In this document: positions 10,916 to 23,700 of the stretch, piece by piece
How positions within the stretch are numbered: the first letter of the stretch is position 1
Layout: each line of letters opens with the position of its first letter
Assembly: GCA_023614405.1 (NCBI GenBank)
Contig: CM042691.1
Span: forward strand, 169,480,927-169,544,926
DNA length: 64,000 nt
Direction of reading: 5' to 3'
DNA from: Avena insularis
Taxonomy: Eukaryota > Streptophyta > Magnoliopsida > Poales > Poaceae
Program-made: the position numbers and the translations under genes
Notes under the pieces: model-generated
Seen by the model: only the letters and a program-made list of their open reading frames with translations
What the model was told of the DNA's origin: nothing
Databases searched by the model: none

Positions 10916-11386
10916 TGACATGGTTATACCCTACGGGTACACGATGTTAGCATACCTGGTCTAGCCCAAGGAAGTCCCACATTAATATACGCGGCCTGTG
11001 GAGATTTTTGGGTGGCCCAAGCCCATGACATCTTCGGATCCTTGGAGAGCAAGACTAGAATAGATAAGAATATTCAAAGGGGAAACACCTAAACTTGTAA
11101 CCGACTCGATCTGTGCCCGAGACCTTCCTAACTCTATATAAAGGTTAGGAGGGCACGACGAGGAGGGCCAATCCTTTTTCCACCGTATACACACCTCCAC
11201 GCTAGATTGCATCTGCGCACCCCTTTAACCTTCGGTTCTGCTGTAATCAAGAGCAGACAAGCAGGAGTAGGGTTTTCCCACTGGGGGCCTAAACCTGGGT
11301 AAATCTCGTGTCCCCTGGTTGCTTGTCTGTTAACCATTCCACGATCTCTAGCACCCCCATCTTCTCCAAAACCCAAGCTCATAACA
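10916..11386 (+). mobile_element. E1 3' LTR (about 471 bp)
   Basis: It starts TGACATGG after the polypurine tract and ends CATAACA, giving a TG...CA structure of a size usual for small Tat LTRs. It contains a TATA box at 11135-11142 and the leader-like GGTTTTCCCACTGGGGGCC block. No 5' partner remains in the window, so the exact right end is inferred from the CA and from the sharp change to LINE sequence at 11387. Confidence 0.65.
11135..11142 (+). promoter_or_regulatory. TATA box of E1 LTR
   Basis: TATATAAA followed by GGTTAGGAGGGC inside the 3' LTR. This is the expected core promoter for LTR-driven RNA (U3/R region). In this position it would read outward into LINE-A. Confidence 0.6.
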
Positions 11387-14300
11387 ATGGGCATTGATGA
11401 GTTGAAACCTCATCATCTGGGAAGATTGGAGAAAAGAATGGTTACCCTGTTGATGCTAGCACATAGCAAGGGAAAAAGAAAGCACCAAAATAGCTTGATG
11501 TCTACCACAAACCTATGTTTTTCCTACCTTGTTGGTAGTGGCTGTGTTTTGCTATGTACTGGTCACAAATTGGATGTACATGGTTTCCTATTTATATGGA
11601 GATGGATATTTATGATTTATCTTGGGATTGTGCACTTCTATTACTACTGGTGGAGAGCACACTTTTCTCATCACCACTCTGTCAACCTTTACCTAGTTTT
11701 TTATGGATAATAAGAGATTTTGGAAAAATTTAAATTGGAACCTGAGGGGGATCAATTCTGAAAAGAAATGGCTGGCTCTTTCAAGCAAAATTGATGAATC
11801 TTGTTGTGACATTATCTTCTTACAAGAATCTAAAAGGGAGAACTTTGACTTAGAATACATCAAAAAAAATTGCCCCAAGAAGTTTAACAGATTTGAATTT
11901 CTTCCTTCTGTTGGGGCTTTAGGTGGACTTATTATAATATGGAATGAATCTTTGTTTACTAGGGAAATTGCATTTTAGAATGAATTTTATTTATCCATTA
12001 AGTTCACCTGCAATATTTCCCAAGATAATTGGATACTCACTAATGTCTATGGACCTTTCACCTCTGAAAGAAAGGCCTTGTTTATTGACTAGTTCCATAA
12101 CATTGACATCCCTGATGTCATGGATTGGATTATAATGGGGGATTTTAATCTCATGAGAAAACCTCTGATAGAAATAAGTCTGGAGGTGATATTAATGACA
12201 TGTTGTTATTTGATGAAGCTATCAACAACTTGGGACTGATAGAGCTCCCTTTGAAGGGGAAATTTTTTACTTGGAGCAATATGCAAAAAGATCCACTGAT
12301 GGAGAAAATTGATTGGTTATTCACTTCTAGTGCCTGGACCTTATCTTACCCCAACACTATTATGCCCCCCTTAGTAAAACCAGTTTCTGATCATATACCA
12401 TGTGTAGTTTCTATCGACACAGGGACTCCAAAGGCACATGTGTTTAGATTTGAAAATTATTGGCTGAAACACAGTGAGTTCTTTCAAATTGTTCAGAATG
12501 CTTGGAATATCCCCCACTAGTTTTCAAGACAGAGCTAAGAACATAAATTCAAAGTTAAAGAATGTAAGAAGAGGTCTTAAGCTTTGGGCAAGGAATCTCC
12601 CCTGCCTAAAACAACAAATTGATAAAGTCAACTATGTTATTGACCTCATTGATCAGCTTGAAGAAATGAGAGATTTGAATATAAATGAGTGGAATCTCAG
12701 AAAGGTACTCAAAGATCACATCCTCACCCTACTACAAAATCAGAAAGCTTACTAGAAACAGAGAGGGAAAATAAAATCGGTCAAGCTTTGGGATGAAAAT
12801 ACAAGGTTTTTTCATGCAAAAGAAACTACTAATTATAGGCACAATTACATTACCAAGCTGACGACCAACGAAAGGGATGAAACTACAGATCACCTTGAAA
12901 AAGCATCTATTCTTTGGAATGCATTAAAGGACATAATGGGTACCTCTAACAAGGTTTTCATGCACTTCAACATTCATGAATTTTATGACAAAAAGATAGA
13001 ATAAAATCCTTTCTCAGTCAAAGAAATTGAAGATGTTGTAGCTGACCTTCCTGATGATAAATATCCTGGCCCTGATGGTTTCAATAATGAATTTATCAAA
13101 ACCTGTTGGCCAATTATTGGAAATGATATCATTCTGCTAATCAATGACTTCTTTGAGGAAAATATTAATCTTGAGAGCATAAATTCTTCCTTTATCACTC
13201 TGATTCCCAAAAAGGAAAATCCTGAAACTCCAAATGACTAGAGACCTATCTCTCTGCTGAATAGTGTTCTAAAGACTATTACTAAGCTTTTAGCAAACAT
13301 TCTTCAAAATATTATTCTGAAATTGTTCCATAAAAACCAATATGGTTTTTTTAAAAAGAGGAGTATTCAAGATTGTTTGGGCTGGGCCTTTGAGTACTTA
13401 TTCCAGTGTCATAAGAGCAAGGAAGAAATCATTGTTCTAAAGTTGGAGTTTGAAAAGGTTTTTGACAAAATTGAGCATAGTACAATTATTGAAATTTTAA
13501 AAGCAAGAGGCTTTGGAATAAATGGACTGCATGGATTTAGATGATTCTTAATTCTGTAACTTCATCTGTTTTACTCAATGGGGTTCCTGGAAAGAAGTTT
13601 TATTGCAAAAGAGTTGTTAGACAGGGAGACCCCCTCTCCCCACTTTTGTTTGTCCTTGTAGTAGATCTACTTCAAGCAATCCTCAACAAGGCTAAGAGTA
13701 TGAGCTGTTGACTCTACTTTAAATTTTACTAGATGACAAGACTTTCCTGTCATTCAATATGCTGATGACACCCTCATTGTACTCAAGGCTGACTCAACTC
13801 AACTCTTTTGCCTCAATGGAATTTTACATACCTTTGCAATCTTCACTAGGCTCAGAGTGAACTATCATAAATGAAACATGATTCCCATGAATCTCTCCTC
13901 TGAAGGTTGGAGCATTTTACCATAACCATTAATTGACAGAAAGGACATTTTCCCTTCACCTACTTGGGACTTCCCCTAGGTATCACTAAAGCATCTCTTG
14001 AATATTTCTTGCACATGGTGCAGAGGGTTGAAAAAAGATTGTGTGGTATAGTTTATTTTCTAAACTATGGGGGAAAGATCCAAATGGTCAAGCCTGTTAT
14101 ATCTTCCTTGCCCATCTTCTATATGAGATGTCTTGAGATTCATGCCACCATCATCCAACAAGTGAACAAATTCCTTAGACACTTCTTATGGAGGAAAAAA
14201 CACTTAGGTTCAGGCAAGAGGCTCTACACTGATTGCATGGGATAAGATTTGCAGACCAAAAGATCAGGGTGGACTGGGTGTGTTAAACCTTCAAGCACAG

Positions 14301-15417
14301 AATAAAGATCTTTTACTTAAGAATATGGATTCTTTAATAAACATTATATACCATGGGTGGCTTTGGTTAGGAATGTTTATTATGCTGATGGATGTTTACA
14401 TGGGAATAATATGGAGGGATCTTTTAGGTGGAAAGCACATTTAAAACTACTTGATCTTTATAAAGCAATTGCTAGAGGAAACATTGGGGATGGGAAAACA
14501 ATTATTTTTTGGACTGATCTTTGGCACGATGAATGCCTTCAACACAAATTCCCTCATCTGGTCACCTTTGAAAAGGACTGAAGTATGTCTGTGAATGAAG
14601 TTTTACAGACTAAATTCTTATCAGATCTATTTCATCTGCCCCTCTCACAACAGGCCTACTCTGAATTTGAAAAAGTCGAAGAAATCTGCCAAAATGCTCT
14701 ACTCACAACACAAACTGGACAAACTGATAGCTGGTCTTATATTTGGGGATCCAATCAATTCACTGCCAAAAAAGAATACATGGCAATCATTGGCTTTATG
14801 CCAGCAAATGAGCTTTTCTCCTGCATTTGGAATTCCTCCTGTCAGCAAAAACATAAGTTCTTTTTTGGTTGTTGCTTCATGACAGACTGAACACAAGAAA
14901 TCTGTTGGGAAGACAAAAATGAAGTAAACTTCATACTCCTGTGCAACACTTGACTGCCTTATGAAGAAACTATTCATCACCTATTCTGGACCTTTCCTTT
15001 TGCTCAGAGGTGATGGGACTCTGTTTGCCCCCAAAGAAATAATGGACTTTCTTTACTTGAAGCATTTCAACACATCAAAGAAAATATAAAGCTGCCTTTT
15101 GCAAGGGAAATCATGATTTTGGCTTCTTAGGGAATCTGGATTGTCAGAAATAATCGCATCTTTGAAAATAAGCAGCCAAACTTCACTGCATGGAAACCTA
15201 TTTTCTTAGAAGAGTTAAGACTAGTTGGCCTCAGAATGAAAAAGAAGCATGCCCAGAGTTTCAAAGAATGGTTACAATCACAAGTGTAATTCTTGACTGT
15301 AATGCTTTCCCTTTTTCTTGTTTTTTCCAGCTACCTCAGCTGATTCATAATTTGTAATTACCATTTTATATTAAAAATTGCAGTGGGGGCTACCACTCAC
15401 TGTTTACCCTAAAAAAT
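11387..15417 (+). mobile_element. LINE-A: plant L1-type non-LTR retrotransposon, missing its ORF1
   Basis: It holds the inter-ORF region (11387-11702), a broken ORF2 and a 3' UTR ending in the GTTTACCCTAAAAAA tail near 15417. The same tail sense (TTTACCCTCAAAAAA) ends LINE-B and LINE-C on the minus strand. The protein is clearly homologous to LINE-B. ORF1 is absent: the sequence begins where the E1 LTR ends. I could not find a convincing target-site duplication. Confidence 0.85.
11703..15289 (+). pseudogene. LINE-A ORF2: endonuclease, reverse transcriptase, zf-RVT domain
   Basis: It begins M-D-N-K-R-F-W-K and continues NWNLRGINSEKKW, then DIIFLQESK, the start of an AP-type endonuclease that nicks target DNA. 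The middle has the [41 protein letters not shown], then YADD at 13758-13769. The C-terminal part has the FSCIWNSSCQQKHKFFF region of the zf-RVT domain, and the frame ends with a stop at 15287-15289. The frame is broken repeatedly (about 11975, 12518, 12750, 13000, 13245, 13540, 14240 and 14580), so the protein cannot be made. LINE-B and LINE-C encode close relatives. Confidence 0.85.
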
Positions 15418-17690
15418 AGCATAATGTTTCTTTTGAAGTGGCAAAAAGAATAATATTTGAAGAAAATATTATTTACATTAAGTTAATCAACTCTAAAGAT
15501 TAATAGGGCTAAAGCTACGGTTTCTGATAAGGTTTAAATGATCTTGACTTATTATATATCTAGCTTCTGGTATAATAGACCAAAGTTAACTATAAACATA
15601 TAACTGGACTTAAGACATAATATTTATGGCATTACCAACTATTAGGGTTTTTCCTAATGATAATCAAAGATAAAATTTTATAAATAAGAAGCTTATCCTT
15701 AAGGACTTAGAGTTAGCATGTTTATTATTGAAAGAATATATTATAATATTTTTTTAGGGAAATAGGTGAATTTATTATATAGTTTATTTAGTTAATACAG
15801 ATTTTCGAAGTTATACAAAATATGGATATATATGTGAATTGAGATTATTCATTTCTAATATAAGTTACTGATTTGTGAAATGAACTTGTAAATTTTGACT
15901 TATAGTTAGTTAAAGTTTTTAAAGGAATATGATATGGTTAATAATTTACTTTTAAATTTTGTTATAATTATGGTTCTAATTGTAAAATTTAGACTTAAAC
16001 TTTCTTTGGTGTTCTTCCTAATTTATTAAGTAATAAAAAAATTGGAGAAAATCTTAATCTTTTTCCAAGGTAACAAATTCTAAATAACTTAAATGAAGCT
16101 ATATGGAAGTTATTTTTGGTTAATAAAAGAAATACATTTTAACAAAGTACGTTTTGTAAAATTAAACACGCATTTATTTTCTATAAATCCTAAGATAACT
16201 TGTAAATCCATAATTAATATTATTATAAGGTAATATATTTCTTTTAGTACTCAGAAGTGGTTTTTTACCATTTTTAGGACTTTCCCTTGATTTACTAAAT
16301 TAATTTAGAGATTTAATGGTGTTAATATTTATATGCATTTTATTTAACTTAAAAAAGTAAAGTTATATTTTTAATAGGTAGAGATTATTTTTGTGATCAT
16401 TTTGATATAATATATGCATTTTTAGGATTTTTCTATATCTTTCTAGGGCTAAAATAAGTTTAGGGGTATTTCAGTAATTTTGATATTTGATTTCCCTTAA
16501 ATCTCTTTTTCTTTTTTAAAGTCTGACCTAGTTACTAGGCTAGCCCATCCCAAATACCCAGCCTAGCCCACAGGGTTGGGCTAGACCAGATGGTCTAGTC
16601 CACTAGGTCGGTTGACCCCTACCCAATTCTCTCTTCTCTCCTCGAGGCACTCTCTTATTTCACCCGTGATCTTGATATTGCCTCCACTACCACTGTGTGC
16701 TCCAGCTAGCTCCGGCTTCTCTGGCTGCCACCGCAAACTATTCTATAATCGTCGCTCACCGCTTGTTCTCCCCATCTTACTCGATTTGAGAATCGCCTCC
16801 TCTAATATTCGCTCCCTTCTTCTTGGTGGTGCTAGGGTTCCGCCACACGTGGCTTTGATGCTTGCTAGTGATCTTGTGGCTTTGTGGTGGTGGTCTGGCG
16901 GTAATCTGGTGATGGTGTGGAGGTACTATGGTGGTTGCTGCCAGTCGTGATTGATGGTGGTTACTGGTGGCTTGGCATAGGTTGCAGGAGCGCGGGTGTT
17001 CCCTGTGCCGCCATGCCATCGGGATGGTCCTCGCCGCCTCTGCTTCACCTCAGGTGGCATGACTCGCCATAGGTAGGTACCACTATCTCCTTCAACTCTT
17101 CCTCTCCCTTCTTATTCTCTGCAACCCTAATTTGATCAATAAAAGATGCTCAATTACTGTTCTGTGTGGTATGGAGCCTTCTCAAGCTAGGTAATTGATC
17201 TTCATGAGTTGTGGTAAATGCTAATTTACCTAGAATTGATGTCTTGATTGTGGATCAAAATTACTAAAACTCTGAACCTTTGGTTCAGGATGTTGTTGGC
17301 GATGTTTCTTTTAGTAACTTGATATTGAACCAATGTCAGCTTGATTCCTAGCTGTAATTAGGAAATTTGATTATCTGCTATTATATTTATTCCATGACAC
17401 TCTTGGTTGGTGGATGTTGAATTAGCTAGGCATGAAGTATGATGAGCTGAACCTGATTTCAGTGATGCTATTAGTCCCCTATTATATGTATGTATTTATC
17501 TTAAAATGATTCCTAGCAAGGTCTTTCTAGGAAAATGATTTTATTTTCAGCTATAGCAAATAAATGGATGGTTTAGCATATTTTGGATGCCTTGCTGTTA
17601 ATATTAGGTAAAATTCTCATGGTGGTGGAACGGCAGATGCCATGGGTAGGATTAAGTTGGGAGCCAATGTGTGTTAGTGGGATCCAGGGA
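15418..17690 (+). repeat. Long AT-rich repeat, copy X (possible LTR/UTR of a large element)
   Basis: About 1.1 kb of AT-rich DNA is followed by a GC-rich part (16550-17050) and an ordinary non-coding part. It shares ordered blocks with copy Y: GAAGTGGCA...GAATAA (15437 / 21092), GACCAAAGTTAACTATAAA (15581 / 21304) and ATTATTTTTGTGATCATTTT (16386 / 21916). In both copies a short hairpin sits at the AT-rich to GC-rich switch (here 16581-16598). No coding region is supported. The layout would suit a long LTR with promoter and leader, but I see no terminal TG/CA pair, so the class is unknown. Confidence 0.5.
16581..16598. repeat. Hairpin in copy X
   Basis: CTAGACCA-GA-TGGTCTAG, an 8-bp perfect stem with a 2-nt centre, at the border between AT-rich and GC-rich halves. 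Copy Y has an unrelated hairpin at the matching place. Confidence 0.6.
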
Positions 17691-18390
17691 GGGAAGATGT
17701 AGTGATTTGTACACAGAACACAAGAACCGTATCTCTATTCAATACCAGTGAAGCTACACTTGCTCCTCGAGCTGTTTGAGGGCTAGGAACAATAAGGTAC
17801 TACAAGTGCTAAGTAAGAAAAATGAATCGATCCCCCTCTTAGGAAGCCCTGCGCCTCCTTATAAAGGAGTGGCCTGGTTCCATCTAGGGTTGATGTGGAC
17901 AAGCATATTCTTGGAATATGCTTGTCCCAAACTAGTAACTCGGCGAGCATCTTTCCGTATCCCCCTTCTATCGGTGGCAATAATTCAGAGCCCACGACAT
18001 GTGAGCCTCGGGCTCGTGGAATGTCACCTCCGTGAACTTCTTATGCTCCTCTATCCCTCTGGCTCTTGTGTGTAGAGCTTGGCACTATATAGATTCCTGA
18101 GGGAGAGACTGTGCAGTGTTGAATTCGGGGTTTGCCCTCTCCTTATCAACCAAGCTTCCCCATGACTCAGCATTGCCTCGTATGACTTGTCCAATCCCTA
18201 ACCTGCAGGTACAAAGCGTAAAAGTTGTATGCCGACATAACCCATATGTCGGCCGAGTTAGGTCTTAGGTACCTGACTTGGGATAAGTCGGGCCTTACTC
18301 GGCCGGGTCATTCTTTGACCTGGTCCGGATCTTTGAGGGCTTTCACCCTTTTTCCTTAGCTTGACCCTACCTGGGGTCATCCCCCCGACG
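17690..18390 (-). mobile_element. E3: minus-strand LTR of a Tat-type element
   Basis: On the minus strand the LTR begins at 18390 as CGTCGGGGGGATGACCCC after a purine-rich TTCGGGGACTAA. The E4-side LTR starts TGTCGGGGGGATCGCCCC at 54111, so the first T has mutated to C. Both LTRs share the CTCCTCGAGCTGT block (17762 and 53405). A TATA-like TATAAGG lies on the minus strand near 17864-17858. The lower boundary (about 17690) is approximate. The body of the parent element is missing, except for the antisense-gene start on the other side. Confidence 0.6.
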
Positions 18391-19287
18391 TTAGTCCCCG
18401 AAGCTGGTGCGGTCTTTATGATATCAGTCGGCAAGGCTACATCAGGTTCAAGACATTCAGCTATCAAACTTATGTTGCCGACTCATACTTTAGTCGGCCC
18501 TTCATCTCTAGTATTCCTCCGTTTATATCTTTCTAGATCTTTTTGTTTCATCCCGAGGTATGACCCATTTCCCCGAGTCATTTACCCGCATCCGAGCCAT
18601 CTCCTAAGCTTCTCTCGTAAGTTTCATTCTACGTGTCTCAATCATTGCAGTTTTGCCTCATTTTGTACCACTACAATGTTCACTGACATCTAGATCTTTG
18701 AGGTCTTTCCCCCTTTTTGTACCGCTGTAGTGTTCACTGACATGGGCACACTGACGACTGCGGGCGGTCATATCAACGCAGTGTATCTTCGACAGCCGCA
18801 ACGGTAATGACGGCCGGATCGCCTCCTGCACCGTGTGACCTCCCTGTGGCCCCAGTCCGTTGATGCCAGCGCAGAATACACGCATGTATGCGGTAACCGC
18901 TACGCACCGGCGATCCCACTACTGCTTGCGGTAAGCGGTTATAAATGGGGGAGTGGGGGAAACCCTCGGTTACATTCCCCACTTCCCACTTCCTCTTTTT
19001 CCTCTCCTTAACAAGGCCGCTGAGCATTACCCTTACGCGACCGCGCTGCCGTTTCTTGGTCTCACGCTTCCGTGTCTCGCACTCGTTCTACACCTCTGTC
19101 GTAGTCCTTCTTCTTTGCCGCCGCTGCAGCGTTCTCCACTGTTGCGACGGGGCCTTGTATTTCAAGACCTCTCGCCGCCATCAGCGCTTCTTCCTCCGTC
19201 GACTCCTCCAATGATCCCATGTCGAGCTCCTAGAGTGTCATTGTCGATGAAGAAGACGCCGCGGCTGTGCGGTGACCCAGCATACCA
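18391..19287 (+). pseudogene. E3 antisense-gene promoter, leader and truncated first exon
   Basis: Next to the LTR, on the opposite strand, is a promoter-like stretch with TATAAAT at 18940-18946, a C/T-rich leader with CTTCC and CTCTCC runs, and an ATG near 19211 that opens M-I-P-C-R-A-P-R-V-S-L-S-M-K-K. The position (first gene beside the LTR on the strand opposite to pol) matches the antisense genes of E1 and E4, but the short coding part is too small to prove homology. It stops abruptly near 19287, where another repeat begins. A solo promoter of this kind might still be transcribed. Confidence 0.45.
18940..18946 (+). promoter_or_regulatory. TATA box of the E3 antisense gene
   Basis: TATAAAT in a GC-rich setting (GCGGTTATAAATGGGGG), about 270 bp before the first likely ATG. 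It is oriented away from the neighbouring LTR. Confidence 0.5.
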
Positions 19288-20799
19288 CTGCATGATGTAG
19301 TACACTATAGTCGTTGACATAACACGAATGAAACACCGTTCACTAGTATTACATCCCTCAGAGTAGTACAATAGAAACATAGCAGGTCTAAGACATGACT
19401 ACATGTTACAACTCAACTCTTTACACAAGATCCAGAGAACACTCTAGGTTAAAGAGAGAGAAAGAAACTTCTTACGAAGAAGAATTAAGAATAAATAACT
19501 CATAACTACCATACTTATAAAACTAGTAGCTGAACTACCGGCTTGCATTGCTGCTATTGCAATACTCTATAGAAGTAGGTTCTATGGTTAGAAATTCTAT
19601 TCTTATCTAAGTAGCAACTTCGTCTTCACTTGAGTTGATGTATATGTTGACTTTCTTGACTTCATTGAAGGGCTTTAGCTTCTGATGATAATTCCTAGAG
19701 CATAACTTGATGTAGACGTTGTCTGTACTGGCTTTACAACCTAGCAAGGGTTAAGAAGATACTTTGAGTATGAGCATACTCAGCAAGTCCACTAGAAAAG
19801 GAGTGTTTGATGCAGTATAACTACATCCACAGACCATAGGTCGTAGGAAATGCAGGTTTTCGTAAACATTTCTTTAAAGGTTGATTTTATTCTAAAAAAC
19901 TATGTCCGTAAGCCTTCACGGGTTTACCATAACCTTCATGGAGTTCCTTTCCCGCCGCGTTCGCAGCTCCTTCCCGGAACAGGGAGTAACAAGTTACAGT
20001 TCTTACACTCTGCAGAGGTGCATCACTTTACCCATGAGAGATCTTAGCTTTGTTGCACATCCGGGCCGCGAACCCATTCACACTTCCTTGGTGTGAGGCC
20101 CAGACTAAGACCCAAGCCAATCAGTGCCTTCTCCGCGACCCCGCATGTCTCCTTGGTGTAAGCCAGCCCACCTATTGAATTATGGCAATGGCAGTACAGA
20201 CCGTTCAGATGCCGGAACTATCGTGAGATGTTGAGGGCTCCCACCCATATGCTACATATCCTCTATGAATTACCATAAATAATATGCACGCTACGAGTGA
20301 TAACAGCCACGACCCGCACATCCAGCTCCATGCGAGAGGGAAAATATACAGCTGACTTCTTCGTCCCATTCCAAATCTCATGGTCAACGCGTAATATACG
20401 GTGCAAGAATCACTGGCGACATTGGTTGTTAAGTCCTAGATAATATGTTCCTTTACCACCGGAACTCTTATAGTAGGTTATTAGCTCATGGTAAATAACC
20501 TATAATCACATTATTATGAAAATAGTGTTTTCTGTCCTTTTTCAAATGCAGGTGATGACAACACTGGATTTGTAAAATACTTTACAGAAAATAATCAAAG
20601 GACATGAGCAAGTGTGAACTTGCCTTTTGTGATTGCAAGATTATGCACTCACGGTCTTCAAGACAATATAAGATCCAATTGCGGAAATCTGCATCATTGG
20701 TCTGGTAAGGACTAATGTTTAAAGAAGCAAGATGCTTTTATGCATAGGTAATGTAATGCAAGTTGTTAAACGCGAATCCTGAGAATAAAATTGTTCTAG
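19288..20799. repeat. Unclassified repeat-like sequence
   Basis: The sequence changes abruptly at about 19288. It has no coding potential that I trust. Two related segments can be read, ACTTCCTTGGTGTGAGGCCCAG (20080) and TCTCCTTGGTGTAAGCCAGCC (20149), together with GAGTATGAGCATACTCAGCAAG near 19768. The overall texture suggests an old LTR or untranslated part of a retroelement, but I cannot place it in a family. Confidence 0.35.
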
Positions 20800-23700
20800 G
20801 GTTTGGATACTGGAAAGGGTTTCCTTGGGATGTGTTCCCCTTTTAGATTAAGTTTCATAGATGTGCTTCTTATTAAGGCTTGTGAGTGTGTGTAATACAA
20901 CATGTATTTATACAACAATAAAATACATCGTATGGAATTCTACTCAAGGTTGCTTACATCTTAATTGTTTTATCTTCAAGTTTTACTTTACAAGTAATGT
21001 CACTTATAAAGAATTTAAGTATTAACAATCTTGTTATACAAGTAAAGTATAAAGTAAAGTGATTGTGATTAGTTATTATTTGTTTTCCGGAAGTGGCAGA
21101 ACGAATAACTTTTGAGGAAAATCTTACTTAACTAAGCAGAAGCATTTAAGTTTTTAAGTTAATCTTATGAGGTGTTCTTTCTAGTTATAGTTTTTAAGTT
21201 AGAAAGAATTGCCTTTGCTGGAATAATGATATTAGTAGTATTTGAGACTTATCTATCTTGGTTTTTAACTGAGTTGGTTTGGTATTAAGATGCTTTACAA
21301 CTTAATTACAACAGACCAAAGTTAACTATAAAGCATATAATAAAGTCTTTAGTATTATACTCAAAGCTTGGTAGACTAAAGTTAACTTTAAAACATAGAT
21401 GGAATTTAGGTGTAATGCTTGTTTATACTTATGTCTTGTTCACTTTATAATGTTTCTTTAAAGTTACTTAAGTATGGTATTATTTTGATTTGGTAGTGGT
21501 TAAGGTTTATGAATAAGTAAACAATATTATTTACTACTTATGAACTCACATGTAGTGTTTTGATTTGCTTATAAACTTGTGGTTAATATGAAAAATGGGT
21601 TTTATCTTATTACAACTATTCTTGGAGATTTTATATTAAATAAGAATCCTTTTATAAAATAATTTATACTTATGATTGAAGGATAACTTAATAAAATTAT
21701 ATTTAAAATGTGTTAAACCATTTTGACTTTATAAAATTAGTATTTAAGATTAATACTATTTATTACATTTAACTGGTTAATTTTTGGAAGTATTAAAAAG
21801 TTTTATTTACCTTTATATGAATTATTAATTAAGGAAATAGGTTTAAATTCAAGTTATAAAAGTGTTTACTTTTTATTTAGCTCAAAAGTGGAATATCATA
21901 TTTTTAACATGTAGGTATTATTTTTGTGATCATTTTGGTATATTAATTTATTTTTGTGATTTATAAATAATAGGATATGATTTTAAAAAGGTTTATTACT
22001 TCATAAATTCTTAATAAATAATAAATATTTAATTAAGAGAAATAATAATGCATGATTATAGTTTTAAACTCTAATTATTATTTTTCTAAGATTTTTAGTA
22101 TTTTATTTATATTTTTAACCTTTACCATTATTAAAATATTAATTATCAAAGTATTAAAACTTTGTAAAGTATTTATTAAATAATATTTATTTAAATAATC
22201 ATCATAATAATATTTAATAATAGTTTTAAGTTGAAGATTTTATATTTCTAAACATTTTCATATATTATATGTATTTTCTGATTTATAAAACAAAAGATAT
22301 TAAATTTACAAGATTTAATCATTTTATTTTATTTTGGAATTAATATGATTTTATTTAATTCCTAAACAGAAAAGACATTGCGTACCTAGACTAGTTCTAC
22401 CCACGGTCACTGACCAGTGGGTCAGTGACCACGTCACTCTCCACGCGAGCAGTGGACTAAGTCCAACCCGTTGATGTGGTTGGGGATGACGCAGTGATGA
22501 TGTCAGAGTGACATCATCCAAGCAGAAACCTTCCAGATCGACTATCGATCGAAGGATTCATGTCATGCACGCGGTTGGGGTCGTGTGTTTCAGAGAGAGG
22601 GCATCGCCAGGAACCCAACGGTGGCGGCACCACCATTTTTTGGTCGCCGGAGCGCGGCCATTGATAGAGAACGACGACAGGGATGATAGCTACACGACAC
22701 GGGCTCAGTGGAGGAAACGAGGAAGGTAAAGGGGAAGTCCATAAGGACCAGGGGCTCACCACGAAGCGGGCAGAGGTTTCGTCGAGGAGCTAGGTGGCCA
22801 GAATCGATGGCGAGCGCGACAACCGGAAGAGGGGAACGAGAGTCCGATTGCGGCAGTGGAGTCCTTGCGCGCTTGCACGCTTCGGGGCAATCGATGGAGA
22901 CGAACGAGGCGGATCTCCCAGACACCACGATGAGGTGTAGGACGACCGACAATGTCAGAATCGCTGGAGAACTTGGAGCTCAGTTTCGGTGTTGAACGAG
23001 GAAATGAAAGAGGGAGAAGATAAGGCATAGCTAGGGTTGTCAAGGGGTGACACAACGCACTTAAGGAGCTAGGGGCGGCGGCGAGCATCGCGGTGCTGCC
23101 AGCGAGCTGCCTCCGGCGTGGCCAGAGGTGGACGATGGAGATAGACTGGATGAAAAGGAATTTTGGGATCGCCGCTGCTAGCTGTGAAGGAGCGAGATGT
23201 TTACTGCGCCACCATGACGTCGGTTAGAAGGTGAAGTACTGGGCCGTGGGACACTTTCTGGATTGAGCTAGTTTTTTTTATTTTTTCTTGTTTTCTGCTT
23301 TGTATTTCATTTTCTTTTCAGATTTGAATATTACTCAATTATTTGAATATTTCCCATAGAAAATTACCAGCTAAATAATTGCAGCAACAATAAAGTTATT
23401 AAAAATTAATTTGTGAACTTTTATTACGTATTGTGATATTTTCTTTATTTCCTTTGTATATATTCTTTTCTACAACATTGATTTCACTTTTATTTGGAGT
23501 AGTTCAGTTTTAAAATATTTAATAATATTCATAGGGTTTATTTTTATGCAGTTAATCCTATAGTAAAACATAGGGTGATTTATAATTATTGTAGCCCACT
23601 TATTCCATGCTCATATGAAGTGCGTGGTTAGAGAAATGGATCAAGGAGTTTTCCCAAGAACTATAGATGGGATATTTATGAGATGTTGATGAGAAAAATT

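Larger units (their letters stand above)
1099..11386 (+). mobile_element. E1: 5'-truncated Ty3/Gypsy retrotransposon, Tat lineage
   Basis: The plus-strand domain order is gag tail, protease, reverse transcriptase, RNase H, a second RNase H-like domain, integrase, a convergent minus-strand gene, repeated polypurine modules and a 3' LTR. The second RNase H after the normal one, and the extra open reading frame between pol and the 3' LTR, are marks of the Tat lineage. The 5' LTR, primer site and most of gag are missing because the minus-strand LTR copy A abuts at 1098. Pol carries eight in-frame stops plus at least one frameshift, so the element is dead. The 3' LTR ends directly against LINE-A at 11386/11387, which suggests E1 inserted into that LINE or the reverse; I cannot tell which. 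Confidence 0.85.

Noticed and set aside
1099..11386. E1 as a complete LTR element
   Set aside because: No 5' LTR, primer site or capsid part of gag; a foreign LTR abuts at 1098.
11387..15417. Target-site duplication for LINE-A
   Set aside because: TAGCATAATG after the tail has no match at the left border, which is also the E1 LTR end.
16612..16950. 112-codon open frame in copy X
   Set aside because: No motif; opposing overlapping frame; probably LTR or leader sequence.
22590..22952. 120-codon open frame on the minus strand in copy Y
   Set aside because: It lies in GC-rich repeat DNA, has overlapping frames on both strands, no recognisable domain and no counterpart in copy X.
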